From Mesorhizobium sp. 113-3-3 (GTDB lineage Bacteria > Pseudomonadota > Alphaproteobacteria > Rhizobiales > Rhizobiaceae): a stretch of 64,000 nt of DNA. A program made the position numbers and the translations under genes. This document shows positions 1 to 9,934 of this stretch, one piece after another (the first letter of the stretch is position 1; the number at the start of each line of letters is the position of its first letter). The stretch covers positions 1,988,501-2,052,500 of the forward strand of contig NZ_AP023243.1 in the NCBI RefSeq assembly GCF_016756495.1, read 5' to 3'. The notes under the pieces are model-generated. The model was not told where the DNA came from. It worked only from the letters and a program-made list of their open reading frames with translations, and searched no databases.

Positions 1-15
1 TCGCCGGAGATTGCG

Positions 16-735
16 GTGCTTGAATCCCTCTATCTGAACCTGGGCCAGCATGACTCGCTGTCGGACGCCGAGAAGGCGCTGCTGGCCGGGGCGATGACCT
101 TCGAGAGGCACTTCGCCACCGGCCAGGACATCGTCGCATCGGGGTCGCGGCCGACCTATTCGACGCTGATCCTCGACGGGCTGGCGGCGCGCTACAAGGT
201 GCTGGAGAATGGCGGCCGGCAGTTCACGTCGTTGCAGGTGCCCGGCGACTTCGTCGATCTCCACGCCTTCCTGCTGAAGACCATGGATCACGGCATCGTC
301 GCTCTGTCGCCTTGTCATGTCATGTTCGCGGACCATAGCCGGCTTCGCGCCATCACCGAGCAGGCGCCGCATCTGACACGGTTGTTGTGGCTGGATACGC
401 TGGTCGACGGTGCCATCCATCGCGAATGGATCGTCGCCATGGGTCGGCGCTCAAAGACCTCGCATCTGGCCCACCTCGTGTGCGAACTCTTCGTCCGGCT
501 CCAGGTGGTGCAGCGAACCAACGGCATGAGCTTTCACCTGCCGCTCTCGCAGGCTGAACTGGCCGATGTTCTCGGCCTGTCCGTGGTCCACATGAACCGG
601 GTCATCGGCGCCCTGCGCAAGGTCGGCGTCGTCAGCTGGGCAAACCACACGGTGACCATTCTGGACTGGCACCGCCTGCAGGAAATCGCCGAGTTCGACC
701 CGACCTATCTCAGCATGATGCGGGAGCCACGCTAA
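16..735 (+). CDS. Crp/Fnr-family transcriptional regulator
   Basis: One-component regulator of about 239 residues, typical of the Crp/Fnr family. The N-terminal half (about 20-130) reads as a cyclic-nucleotide-type beta-barrel sensor, with FVDLHAFLLKTMDH near the middle. The C-terminal part (about 150-225) is a winged helix, with PLSQAELADVLGLSVVHMNRV as the helix-turn-helix. No N-terminal cysteine cluster for an FNR-type iron-sulfur centre is visible. The first start in the window is a GTG only 15 bases from the edge, and the frame is open to the edge, so the true start may lie upstream. The target genes cannot be told from this sequence. The gene ends directly at a palindromic repeat. Confidence 0.85.
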   Translation: MLESLYLNLGQHDSLSDAEKALLAGAMTFERHFATGQDIVASGSRPTYSTLILDGLAARYKVLENGGRQFTSLQVPGDFVDLHAFLLKTMDHGIVALSPCHVMFADHSRLRAITEQAPHLTRLLWLDTLVDGAIHREWIVAMGRRSKTSHLAHLVCELFVRLQVVQRTNGMSFHLPLSQAELADVLGLSVVHMNRVIGALRKVGVVSWANHTVTILDWHRLQEIAEFDPTYLSMMREPR

Positions 736-788
736 AGGTGCGTTGATATTCAGGGGATGACGGCCTGACCTGAATCTCAACACACCTT
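735..788. repeat. Palindromic intergenic repeat, copy 1
   Basis: Two 20-nt arms (735-754 and 769-788) are complementary at 18 of 20 positions around a 14-nt loop. The left arm starts at the last base of the Crp-family stop codon. A closely related hairpin lies at 50537-50595, also directly after a stop codon. The shared core is GATATTCAGG on the left and CCTGAATCTCA on the right. The location suggests a mobile REP/RIME-like element that can act as an mRNA 3' end. Confidence 0.75.
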
Positions 789-813
789 AGGGCGGCTACC
801 GATCTCTACAGAT

Positions 814-1311
814 TTACGCCGCTTCGGCGGCGATGTTCACTGCCGACTCGGCGATCGTGGTCAGCGCCTCGTCCGTGGCCTTCTCTTCCTTCAGCGTCGC
901 TTCGAGAAGCGTCACGGCGTCGTTCAGGCCGAGTTCACCGGCCCAGGTCCTCAGCGTGCCATAGCGTGAGATCTCGTAGTGCTCAACCGCTTGCGCGGCG
1001 GCCAGCAGGCCGGCGTCGAGCGCGGGAGATCCCTTGTATTCCTCCATGATCTCGGCGCCTTCCTCGGTGATGCCCATGATGGCCGCGCAGGTCTTGCCGA
1101 CCGGCTTCTTGCCGATCACACCGAAGACTTTTTCCAGTCTCGCGACATGGCCCTCGGTCTCGGTGCGGTGCTTTTCGAAAGCAGCCTTCAGTTCGGCGCT
1201 TTGCGCGGCCTTTGCCATTTTCGGCAGCGTCGCCAGTATCTTTTTTTCGGCGAAATAGATGTCCTTCAGCGTGTCGTGAAACAGGTCGTCGAGCATTTTC
1301 TGCTTTGCCAT
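814..1311 (-). CDS. DUF892 (YciE-like) ferritin-like stress protein
   Basis: Protein of 165 residues in the DUF892/YciE family, a four-helix ferritin-like fold usually linked to general stress; its biochemical role is not settled. The start opens with MLDDLFHDTLKDIYFAEKKI, the characteristic first helix, which carries metal-ligand-type acidic residues. Later helices carry KHRTETEGHVARLEKVF and AVEHYEISRYGTL, giving the E-H pattern of a di-iron site. The longer open frame extends to 1656, but the ATG at 1311 was chosen because AAGGA lies about eight bases upstream and homology begins there. The gene is monocistronic and diverges from the kdp locus. Confidence 0.88.
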   Translation of the reverse strand: MAKQKMLDDLFHDTLKDIYFAEKKILATLPKMAKAAQSAELKAAFEKHRTETEGHVARLEKVFGVIGKKPVGKTCAAIMGITEEGAEIMEEYKGSPALDAGLLAAAQAVEHYEISRYGTLRTWAGELGLNDAVTLLEATLKEEKATDEALTTIAESAVNIAAEAA

Positions 1312-1645
1312 GGTCGTATCCTTTGATGCGTGAACCCTCAGGCCGACAATCTCCTGCAGGATGATTTGTTCCATTCGCGCCGCACAGCGCGGTCGAGCGG
1401 CCCAACCCAGCAAATCCTCAGGAGACGCCATCTCGCCCAACAGCGACGGCCTGGCAAAAACCTTTATAAAATTCCTATTTCTTTCCGCCCCGCGCCGTCT
1501 CGAACCTTTATGGCGATCGGGTCCATATTCCACCTGGGAAAAACGTCGGACGCCGCCAATCGCAATGCGGCGCGCGGTTTTCAGGTAATTGCCGACCTGC
1601 CTCCGGCAGGCGCGAATAGCAAAGTGAAAGCAAGGAACAAGCACA
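1312..1645. other. Divergent intergenic region, DUF892 / kdp
   Basis: This 334-base region separates two divergent transcription units and must hold both promoters. An AT-rich patch near 1460-1480 and a short inverted repeat CCTGCC/GGCAGG near 1596-1610 are visible. I found no convincing EcfG-type GGAAC...GTT promoter and could not assign a KdpE operator. No gene is supported here; the longer frames across it are extensions or shadows. Confidence 0.5.
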
Positions 1646-1726
1646 ATGGACATCATTGTTCTCGTGATAGGGGTTTTGTTTTTTGTCCTGTCCTTGGTTT
1701 ACGTCAAAGCCTGCGACAGAATTTGA
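1646..1726 (+). CDS. Small kdp-leader membrane ORF (26 aa)
   Basis: A 26-residue ORF starting MDIIVLVIGVLFFVLSLVYV and ending KACDRI, i.e. one transmembrane helix followed by a short polar tail. An AAGGA ribosome site lies about nine bases before the ATG. It lies 16 bases upstream of kdpF, in the same orientation. I recall similar short single-helix ORFs, ending in a Cys-Asp/Glu-Arg-Leu/Ile type tail, upstream of kdpF in other proteobacteria, but have no name or function for them. By position it could be a further small subunit or stabiliser of the Kdp complex. Confidence 0.6.
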   Translation: MDIIVLVIGVLFFVLSLVYVKACDRI

Positions 1727-1742
1727 ACTGAAGGATCGAACC

Positions 1743-1832
1743 ATGCTTTTCGATTACATCCTCGGTGGTGGCGTGACCTTGTTCCTGCTCGCCTACCTCA
1801 CATACGCCCTCGTTCGTCCAGAACGCTTCTGA
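1743..1832 (+). CDS. kdpF: KdpF, small stabilising subunit of Kdp K+-ATPase
   Basis: A 29-residue single-pass membrane peptide (MLFDYILGGGVTLFLLAYLT, then YALVRPERF). The length, single helix and LVRPERF end are the hallmarks of KdpF, which in E. coli stabilises the KdpABC complex. AAGGA lies about eight bases upstream of the ATG, and kdpA begins 21 bases after the stop. It is too short for routine gene callers and is easily missed. Confidence 0.88.
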   Translation: MLFDYILGGGVTLFLLAYLTYALVRPERF

Positions 1833-1853
1833 AGGCACGGGAAAGCCACAGCC

Positions 1854-3557
1854 ATGACACTGAACGGTTGGATACAGATCCTGGTCTTCTGCGGGATCAT
1901 CGTTTTGCTGACGAAGCCACTGGGCTTCTACATGCACCGCGTCTTCAACGGCGATCGCACGCTGCTTTCACCGATCTTCGGCCCGCTCGAGCGCGGGCTC
2001 TACCGCATTTGCGGCACCAGCGAGCGCGAGGAACAGCACTGGACCGCTTATGCGGTGGCTTTGCTTTTGTTCAACCTTGCAGGGTTCCTGGTGCTTTACG
2101 CCCTGCAGCGCCTGCAGGGCGGTCTGCCCTACAATCCCGCCGGCATGGGCGCGGTCGACCCGGCGCTCGCCTTCAACACCGCCGCCAGTTTCGTGACCAA
2201 CACCAACTGGCAGAACTATGGCGGCGAGAGCACGATGTCGTATCTCCTGCAGATGGCCGGGCTGACTGTCCAGAATTTCGTCTCGGCGGCCACCGGCATC
2301 GCCATCGCCGTCGCACTGATCCGCGGCTTCGCCCGCGCCTCGGGCAAATCGATCGGCAATTTCTGGGTCGATATGACCCGCTGCACGCTCTATGTGCTCC
2401 TGCCGCTCTGCATCGTGCTGACGCTGGTCTATGTCTGGCTCGGCATGCCGCAGACGCTCGGGCCTTACGTCGACGCCACCACGCTGGAGGGCGCCAAGCA
2501 GACCATCGCGCTCGGCCCTGTCGCCTCGCAGGTGGCCATCAAGATGCTCGGCACCAATGGCGGCGGCTTCTTCAATGCCAATGCCGCGCATCCCTTCGAA
2601 AATCCCGACGCCATCTCCAACCTGATCCAGATGGTGACGATCTTCGCGCTGGGTGCCGCGCTGACCAATGTCTTCGGCCGCATGGTCGGCAACCAGCGCC
2701 AGGGCTGGGCGATCCTGGCGTCGATGGGCGTCCTGTTCATCGCCGGCGTCGCCGTCTGCTACTGGGCGGAGGCCGCGGGCAATCCGCTGGTGCATGCGCT
2801 GGGCATCGACGGCGGCAACATGGAAGGCAAGGAAAGCCGCTTCGGCATCGCTTTGTCGGCGCTGTTCGCCGTCATCACGACGGCCGCTTCCTGCGGCGCC
2901 GTCAATGCCATGCATGACAGCTTCACCGCGCTCGGCGGCATGATCCCGCTGATCAACATGCAGCTTGGCGAGGTCATCGTCGGCGGCGTCGGCGCCGGCT
3001 TCTATGGCATCCTGATGTTCATCGTCGTCGCCGTCTTCGTCGCCGGCCTGATGGTTGGCCGCACGCCCGAATATCTCGGCAAGAAGATCGAGGCCAAGGA
3101 GGTCAAGATGGCGATGCTGGCCATCCTGTGCCTGCCGCTCGCCATGCTGATCTTCACGGCGATCGCCGTCGTCCTGCCGAGCGCCGTGGCCTCGATGGCC
3201 AATGGCGGTCCGCACGGCTTCTCCGAGGTGCTCTATGCCTACACGTCGGCGGCGGCGAACAACGGTTCGGCCTTTGGCGGCCTCAGCGGCAACACGCCCT
3301 GGTACAACATCACCATCGGCATCGGCATGCTGATGGGCCGCTTCCTGGTCATCATCCCGGCGCTCGCCATCGCCGGCTCGCTGGCGGCGAAGAAGACCGT
3401 GCCGGCGTCGGCCGGAACGTTCCCGACCGATGGGCCGCTGTTCGTCGGCCTGCTGATCGGCGTCATCGTCATCGTCGGCGGCCTCACCTTCTTCCCGGCG
3501 CTCGCCGTCGGCCCGATCATCGAGCACCTGGCGATGATCCACGGGCAAACCTTCTGA
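1854..3557 (+). CDS. kdpA: KdpA, K+-translocating subunit of Kdp ATPase
   Basis: Potassium channel-like subunit of the high-affinity KdpFABC pump in the inner membrane, 567 residues as usual for the family. It has about ten hydrophobic segments and the four pore-loop repeats of the SKT superfamily. The loops include [32 protein letters not shown], and a later [15 protein letters not shown] that contributes to the selectivity filter. It is the first large gene of kdpF-A-B-C. The ATG is supported by homology from the first residues and by its place just after kdpF. Confidence 0.97.
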   Translation: MTLNGWIQILVFCGIIVLLTKPLGFYMHRVFNGDRTLLSPIFGPLERGLYRICGTSEREEQHWTAYAVALLLFNLAGFLVLYALQRLQGGLPYNPAGMGAVDPALAFNTAASFVTNTNWQNYGGESTMSYLLQMAGLTVQNFVSAATGIAIAVALIRGFARASGKSIGNFWVDMTRCTLYVLLPLCIVLTLVYVWLGMPQTLGPYVDATTLEGAKQTIALGPVASQVAIKMLGTNGGGFFNANAAHPFENPDAISNLIQMVTIFALGAALTNVFGRMVGNQRQGWAILASMGVLFIAGVAVCYWAEAAGNPLVHALGIDGGNMEGKESRFGIALSALFAVITTAASCGAVNAMHDSFTALGGMIPLINMQLGEVIVGGVGAGFYGILMFIVVAVFVAGLMVGRTPEYLGKKIEAKEVKMAMLAILCLPLAMLIFTAIAVVLPSAVASMANGGPHGFSEVLYAYTSAAANNGSAFGGLSGNTPWYNITIGIGMLMGRFLVIIPALAIAGSLAAKKTVPASAGTFPTDGPLFVGLLIGVIVIVGGLTFFPALAVGPIIEHLAMIHGQTF

Positions 3558-3564
3558 GGCGGCC

Positions 3565-3770
3565 ATGCCCTTGTTCAGCCCGATGCGTCGCAAGGCCCGG
3601 CCGCCGGCCGGCAGCGAGGGGGAGGCAAAGCCTCCTCCCTTCCCGACCGTGTCCACATTCCTGGGCATCGCCGCAGTCATGATCGTGATCTGGCTGCTGG
3701 TCTACGGCCCACCCTTTTCGGCATCCAAACACCCGGTGCCGCCCGACAACACCGAAGCCGGAGCTCCAAA

Positions 3771-3774
<4 letters not shown>
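3565..3774 (+). CDS. Small membrane ORF between kdpA and kdpB (69 aa)
   Basis: A 69-residue ORF beginning seven bases after kdpA and overlapping the kdpB start by four bases (ATGA), an arrangement that implies translational coupling. The N-terminus is basic and proline-rich. One hydrophobic helix (roughly [20 protein letters not shown]) spans about residues 29-50, followed by a short hydrophilic tail. E. coli kdpFABC has no such gene. I do not recognise the family. The tight packing argues that it is translated. It may be an accessory subunit of the pump, or a spacer ORF that only couples kdpB translation. Confidence 0.6.
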
Positions 3775-5864
<2,090 letters not shown>

Positions 5865-5875
5865 GGATCCTTCCG

Positions 5876-6439
5876 ATGCTCAAGCAAATCAGACCCGCGA
5901 TCATCATGATCGTCTTCTTCACCGTACTGACCGGCCTGGTCTATCCGCTGGGCATGACCGGCCTGGCGCAGGCGCTGTTCCCGCGTCAGGCCAATGGCAG
6001 CCTGATCGAGAAGGACGGCAAGGTCATCGGCTCCGAACTGATCGGCCAGGCCTTCGCCAGCGACAGATATTTCCATGGCAGGCCTTCGGCCGCCGGCAAC
6101 GGCTATGACGCCGGCGCCTCCGGCGGCTCCAATCTCGGCCCGACCAACCCGAAGCTGATCGAGCGCATCAAGGGCGATGCCGAGAAACTGAAGGCGGAGA
6201 ATCCGAACCAGCCCGTGCCGATGGACCTGGTGACGACGTCGGGCAGCGGCCTCGATCCGCAGATCAGCCCGGAGGCCGCCTATTTCCAGGTTCCGCGTGT
6301 CGCCAAGGCCAGGGGCATCGACGAAGCCAAGGTCAAGGCGCTTGTCGACAGCCAGGTCGAGGGCCGGGAACTCGGCTTCATGGGAGAGCCTGTTGTCAAC
6401 GTGCTGGCGCTCAACCTGGCGCTGGACGCCGCTAAATAG
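5876..6439 (+). CDS. kdpC: KdpC, accessory subunit of Kdp ATPase
   Basis: Single-span subunit of 187 residues that assembles KdpA with KdpB and acts as a catalytic chaperone. The N-terminal helix (about residues 9-31) is followed by a periplasmic domain with the conserved segments [31 protein letters not shown] and [15 protein letters not shown], all diagnostic of KdpC. It is the last structural gene of the pump. A 33-base hairpin follows nine bases after the stop and separates it from kdpDE. Confidence 0.97.
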   Translation: MLKQIRPAIIMIVFFTVLTGLVYPLGMTGLAQALFPRQANGSLIEKDGKVIGSELIGQAFASDRYFHGRPSAAGNGYDAGASGGSNLGPTNPKLIERIKGDAEKLKAENPNQPVPMDLVTTSGSGLDPQISPEAAYFQVPRVAKARGIDEAKVKALVDSQVEGRELGFMGEPVVNVLALNLALDAAK

Positions 6440-6447
6440 TTGACGGC

Positions 6448-6480
6448 GAGGTCCGGGGATCGACAGCATCCCCGGACCTC
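6448..6480 (+). terminator. Strong hairpin between kdpC and kdpD
   Basis: A perfect 13-bp stem (GAGGTCCGGGGAT at 6448-6460, ATCCCCGGACCTC at 6468-6480) closes a 7-nt loop. No T-run follows, so it is not a classical intrinsic terminator. It probably lowers read-through into kdpDE or stabilises the kdpFABC 3' end. It ends 16 bases before the kdpD start codon, so it could also limit ribosome access. Confidence 0.75.
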
Positions 6481-6496
6481 TCCATGATCGATCCCG

Positions 6497-9229
6497 ATGC
6501 CGGAAGACAGAAGCAACGAAAACAGGCCTTCCCCCGACGCGCTGCTCGAGCATGCCGAGCGGGAGGGACGCGGCCGTCTGCGGATATTCCTCGGCGCCGC
6601 TCCCGGTGTCGGCAAGACCTACGAAATGCTGATGTCGGGCCGTGCCAGGCTGGCCGACGGCATCGATGTGGTGATCGGCGTCGTCGAGACGCATGGCCGC
6701 CGGGAAACCCAGGCACTGGTCGAGGGTTATGAAGTCATCCCCCGCCGCAAGGTCGACTACAAGGGGCGCGTCCTCGACGAGATGGATATCGATGCTATCC
6801 TCGCGCGGCGCCCTGCACTGGTCCTGGTCGATGAGCTCGCCCACACCAACGCGCCCGGGAGCCGCCACCCCAAGCGCTATCTCGACGTCCAGGAGATCCT
6901 AGCGCGCGGCATCGATGTCTACACGACGCTCAACATCCAGCATGTCGAGAGCCTGAACGACGTGGTCGCGCAGATCACCCGGGTCAGGGTGCGCGAGACG
7001 GTTCCCGATTCCATCATCGACCAGGCCGACGACGTCGAGATCATCGACCTGACGCCCGACGACCTGATCAAGCGGCTGGAAGAGGGGAAGGTCTATTTCC
7101 CCAACACCGCGCAGCGCGCAATCGAGAACTATTTCTCGTCGGGCAACCTGACGGCGCTGCGCGAACTGGCGCTGCGCCGCACCGCCCAGCGCGTCGACGA
7201 GCAGTTGCTCAATCACATGCAATCGCATGCCATCCAGGGGCCGTGGGCCGCGGGCGAAAGAGTGCTCGTCTGCGTCGACGCGCGTCCGGGCGGCGCGGCC
7301 CGCATTCGCTACGCACGCAGGCTGGCCGACCGGCTTCGCGCGCCATGGACGGCGCTGCATGTCGATACGCCACGCTCTGCCGGCATGTCCGAGGAGGACA
7401 AGGACCGGCTCGCCACGCTGATGCGCCTTGCCGAGCAGCTCGGCGCGGAGGTGACGACCATTCCCGGCCAGAATGTCGCGCAGGACATTGTGCGCCATGC
7501 GACGGCGAACAATTTCACCCATATCGTGGTCGGCCGACCGACCCGGTCGCGCTGGCGCGAACTGATCGAGGGCTCGCTCACCTATGATCTGATCCGCAAT
7601 GCCGGCGACATCAGCGTCCACGTCATTTCGGGGACCGAGCGAAATACCGAGGCGGCGTCGAGGAACGTAAGGACCGCGAACGAGCAGACGCAATTCCAGA
7701 TCTGGCCGTATCTCCTGGCCACGGCCTATGTCGTCGGGTCGCTCGCCTTCGCCGTCCTGCTCGACCAATTTCTCGACGTTCGCAACCTCGCGATCATCTT
7801 CCTCATCGGGGTTCTGGCTTCGGCGGTGACCGGCGGTCTGTGGCCGGCTCTGTACGCCTGTCTCGCCAGCGCCCTTGCCTTCAACTATTTCTTCCTGGAG
7901 CCGCGCTACACGCTGACGATCCGGGATCCGGAGAGCATTGTCGCGCTCGGCGTGTTTCTGGTGGTCGCCGTGATTGCCAGCAATCTGACGGTGCGTGTGC
8001 AGCGACAGGCCATCGCCGCCCGCTCGCGGGCACGGGCCACCGAGGACATCTACCTCTTCTCCAAGAAGCTCGCCGGCGCCGGCACGCTCGACGATGTGCT
8101 GTGGGCCACCGCCTTTCAGATCGCCTCGATGCTGAAGCTGCGTGTGGTGCTGCTTCTGCCCGAAGACGGAACCATCACCGTCAAGGCAGGCTATCCGCCG
8201 GACGACACGCTGGCCGAGGCCGACATTGCCGCCGCCCGCTGGGCCTGGGAGCACAACCGCGCCGCCGGGCGCGGCGCCGACACACTGCCCGGCGCCAAGC
8301 GTCTCTATCTGCCTTTGCGGACGGGACGCACGGCGATCGGTGTCGTCGGGCTCGACAATGACAAGCAGGGCCCGCTGCTGACGCCGGAGCAGCAGCGCCT
8401 GCTCGACGCGCTGGCCGACCAGGCGGCGGTGGCGATTGAACGTATCCAGCTCGTCGCCGATGTCGACCGCGCCAAGCTCGCCGCCGAGGCCGACCGGCTG
8501 CGCTCTGCCCTGCTGACCTCGATTTCGCATGATCTGAAGACGCCGCTTTCGGCCATCATGGGAGCGGCCGGCACGCTCAAGGAATTCGCGCCGGATCTGC
8601 CCGAGCAGGACCGGGCGGAGCTTTTGTCGACGGTGATTGACGAATCGGAACGGCTGAACCGCTTCATCGCCAATCTGCTCGACATGACCAAGATCGAGTC
8701 CGGGGCAATGGAGCCGAACTATGCGCTGCATTATGTCGGCGATATCGTCGGCACGGCGCTCAACCGCGCCCGCAAGATCACCAGCGAGCACAAGATCGCG
8801 GTCGATATTCCGCCCGACCTGCCGATGCTGAAGCTCGATCCCGTGCTGTTCGAACAGGTTCTGTTCAACCTTCTCGACAATGCATCGAAATACTCGCCGG
8901 CCGGCTCGACGATCCGCGTGCAGGGATGGGCCGACAATGGGTCCGTCATCATGCAGATCATGGATGAGGGGCCGGGCATTCCGGCGCATGATCTGGAACG
9001 AGTGTTCGACACGTTCTACCGGGTGCGCAAGGGCGATCAGGTGCGCGCCGGCACCGGCCTTGGCCTGTCGATCTGCCGCGGCTTTGTCGAATCGATGGGC
9101 GGCGCCATCTCGGCCGCCAACCGGACCGACCGTCCAGGGGCGGTGTTCACCATCAGGATGCCGGTGCCGGCGGAAGCGCCCGATGTCGGCAATCGCGGCG
9201 AAGAGACCAGCGTGGATCGGCCTTCATGA
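6497..9229 (+). CDS. kdpD: KdpD, K+-responsive sensor histidine kinase
   Basis: Membrane sensor kinase of 910 residues that controls kdpFABC through KdpE. The N-terminal KdpD domain has a Walker A-like GAAPGVGKTYEM with Lys40, then the signature DELAHTNAPGSRHPKRY. A universal-stress-like domain follows (about 250-375). Four close transmembrane helices (DUF4118, about 400-505) come next, then a GAF-like region, the HisKA domain with the phospho-acceptor His678 in SISHDLKTPL, and the ATPase domain (NLLDNASKYSP, DEGPGIP, GTGLGLSI). No strong ribosome site precedes the ATG, so translation may be weak. It overlaps kdpE by four bases. Confidence 0.96.
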   Translation: MPEDRSNENRPSPDALLEHAEREGRGRLRIFLGAAPGVGKTYEMLMSGRARLADGIDVVIGVVETHGRRETQALVEGYEVIPRRKVDYKGRVLDEMDIDAILARRPALVLVDELAHTNAPGSRHPKRYLDVQEILARGIDVYTTLNIQHVESLNDVVAQITRVRVRETVPDSIIDQADDVEIIDLTPDDLIKRLEEGKVYFPNTAQRAIENYFSSGNLTALRELALRRTAQRVDEQLLNHMQSHAIQGPWAAGERVLVCVDARPGGAARIRYARRLADRLRAPWTALHVDTPRSAGMSEEDKDRLATLMRLAEQLGAEVTTIPGQNVAQDIVRHATANNFTHIVVGRPTRSRWRELIEGSLTYDLIRNAGDISVHVISGTERNTEAASRNVRTANEQTQFQIWPYLLATAYVVGSLAFAVLLDQFLDVRNLAIIFLIGVLASAVTGGLWPALYACLASALAFNYFFLEPRYTLTIRDPESIVALGVFLVVAVIASNLTVRVQRQAIAARSRARATEDIYLFSKKLAGAGTLDDVLWATAFQIASMLKLRVVLLLPEDGTITVKAGYPPDDTLAEADIAAARWAWEHNRAAGRGADTLPGAKRLYLPLRTGRTAIGVVGLDNDKQGPLLTPEQQRLLDALADQAAVAIERIQLVADVDRAKLAAEADRLRSALLTSISHDLKTPLSAIMGAAGTLKEFAPDLPEQDRAELLSTVIDESERLNRFIANLLDMTKIESGAMEPNYALHYVGDIVGTALNRARKITSEHKIAVDIPPDLPMLKLDPVLFEQVLFNLLDNASKYSPAGSTIRVQGWADNGSVIMQIMDEGPGIPAHDLERVFDTFYRVRKGDQVRAGTGLGLSICRGFVESMGGAISAANRTDRPGAVFTIRMPVPAEAPDVGNRGEETSVDRPS

Positions 9230-9915
9230 CAAATTCGAATGTCAGGATACTGGTTGTCGATGACGAGCCGCCGATCCGCAAGCTGCTTCGGGTCGGCCTC
9301 GGCAGCCAGGGCTATGCGATTAGCGAAGCGCCGAACGCCAAGGTGGCGATTGAGCAGATGGAACAGGAAAAGCCGGACCTGGTGCTCCTCGATCTCGGCC
9401 TGCCTGGCATGAGTGGCCATGAGTTGCTGCGCAAATGGCGTGGCGAGGGCCTCGACATCCCGGTCGTCATCCTTTCCAGCCGCACCGATGAGGCCGGCAT
9501 CGTCAGCGCGCTCGAGCTCGGCGCCGATGACTATGTCACCAAGCCGTTCGGCATGAACGAACTGGTGGCGCGCATCCGCGTGGCGTTGCGGCACAAGTTC
9601 CAGCAGCAGGGCGAGAAGCCGGTCTTCCAGAGCGGCGACCTCAGCGTCGATCTGGTCAAGCGTATCGTCAAGGTCGAAGGCAAGGAGATAAAACTCTCGC
9701 CGAAGGAATACGACATATTGCGCATCCTGGTGCAGCATGCCGGCAAGGTGCTGACCCACCATTTCATCCTGAAGCAGATCTGGGGCGATTCGACCGACGT
9801 GCAATATCTTCGGGTCTATGTCAGGCAGCTCCGGCAGAAGATCGAGAAGACCCCCGACCAGCCGCGCTACATCACCACCGAGACCGGTGTCGGCTACCGC
9901 CTGCGGGTCGACTGA
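9226..9915 (+). CDS. kdpE: KdpE, OmpR-type response regulator
   Basis: Response regulator of 229 residues partnered with KdpD; it activates kdpFABC transcription under low K+ or osmotic stress. The receiver domain has the acidic pair DDE, phospho-acceptor Asp56 in LLDLGLPG and the KPF motif. The C-terminal winged helix (about 130-228) shows LSPKEYDILRILVQHAGKVLTHH and ends TETGVGYRLRVD, as usual for OmpR/PhoB members. The ATG lies inside the end of kdpD (ATGA overlap). It converges with the MFS gene 19 bases downstream. Confidence 0.96.
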   Translation: MTNSNVRILVVDDEPPIRKLLRVGLGSQGYAISEAPNAKVAIEQMEQEKPDLVLLDLGLPGMSGHELLRKWRGEGLDIPVVILSSRTDEAGIVSALELGADDYVTKPFGMNELVARIRVALRHKFQQQGEKPVFQSGDLSVDLVKRIVKVEGKEIKLSPKEYDILRILVQHAGKVLTHHFILKQIWGDSTDVQYLRVYVRQLRQKIEKTPDQPRYITTETGVGYRLRVD

Positions 9916-9934
9916 AGCCCCGATTGAGCCTGCG

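Noticed and set aside
1366..1371. GGAAC on the minus strand upstream of DUF892 as an EcfG general-stress promoter
   Set aside because: No GTT-type -10 occurs 16-18 bases downstream, so the bipartite motif is incomplete.
1968..3680. 570-residue open frame antisense to kdpA
   Set aside because: It is a GC-bias shadow of kdpA: Arg/Asp/His/Gly-rich, no domain, no ribosome site, and the opposite strand is a certain gene.
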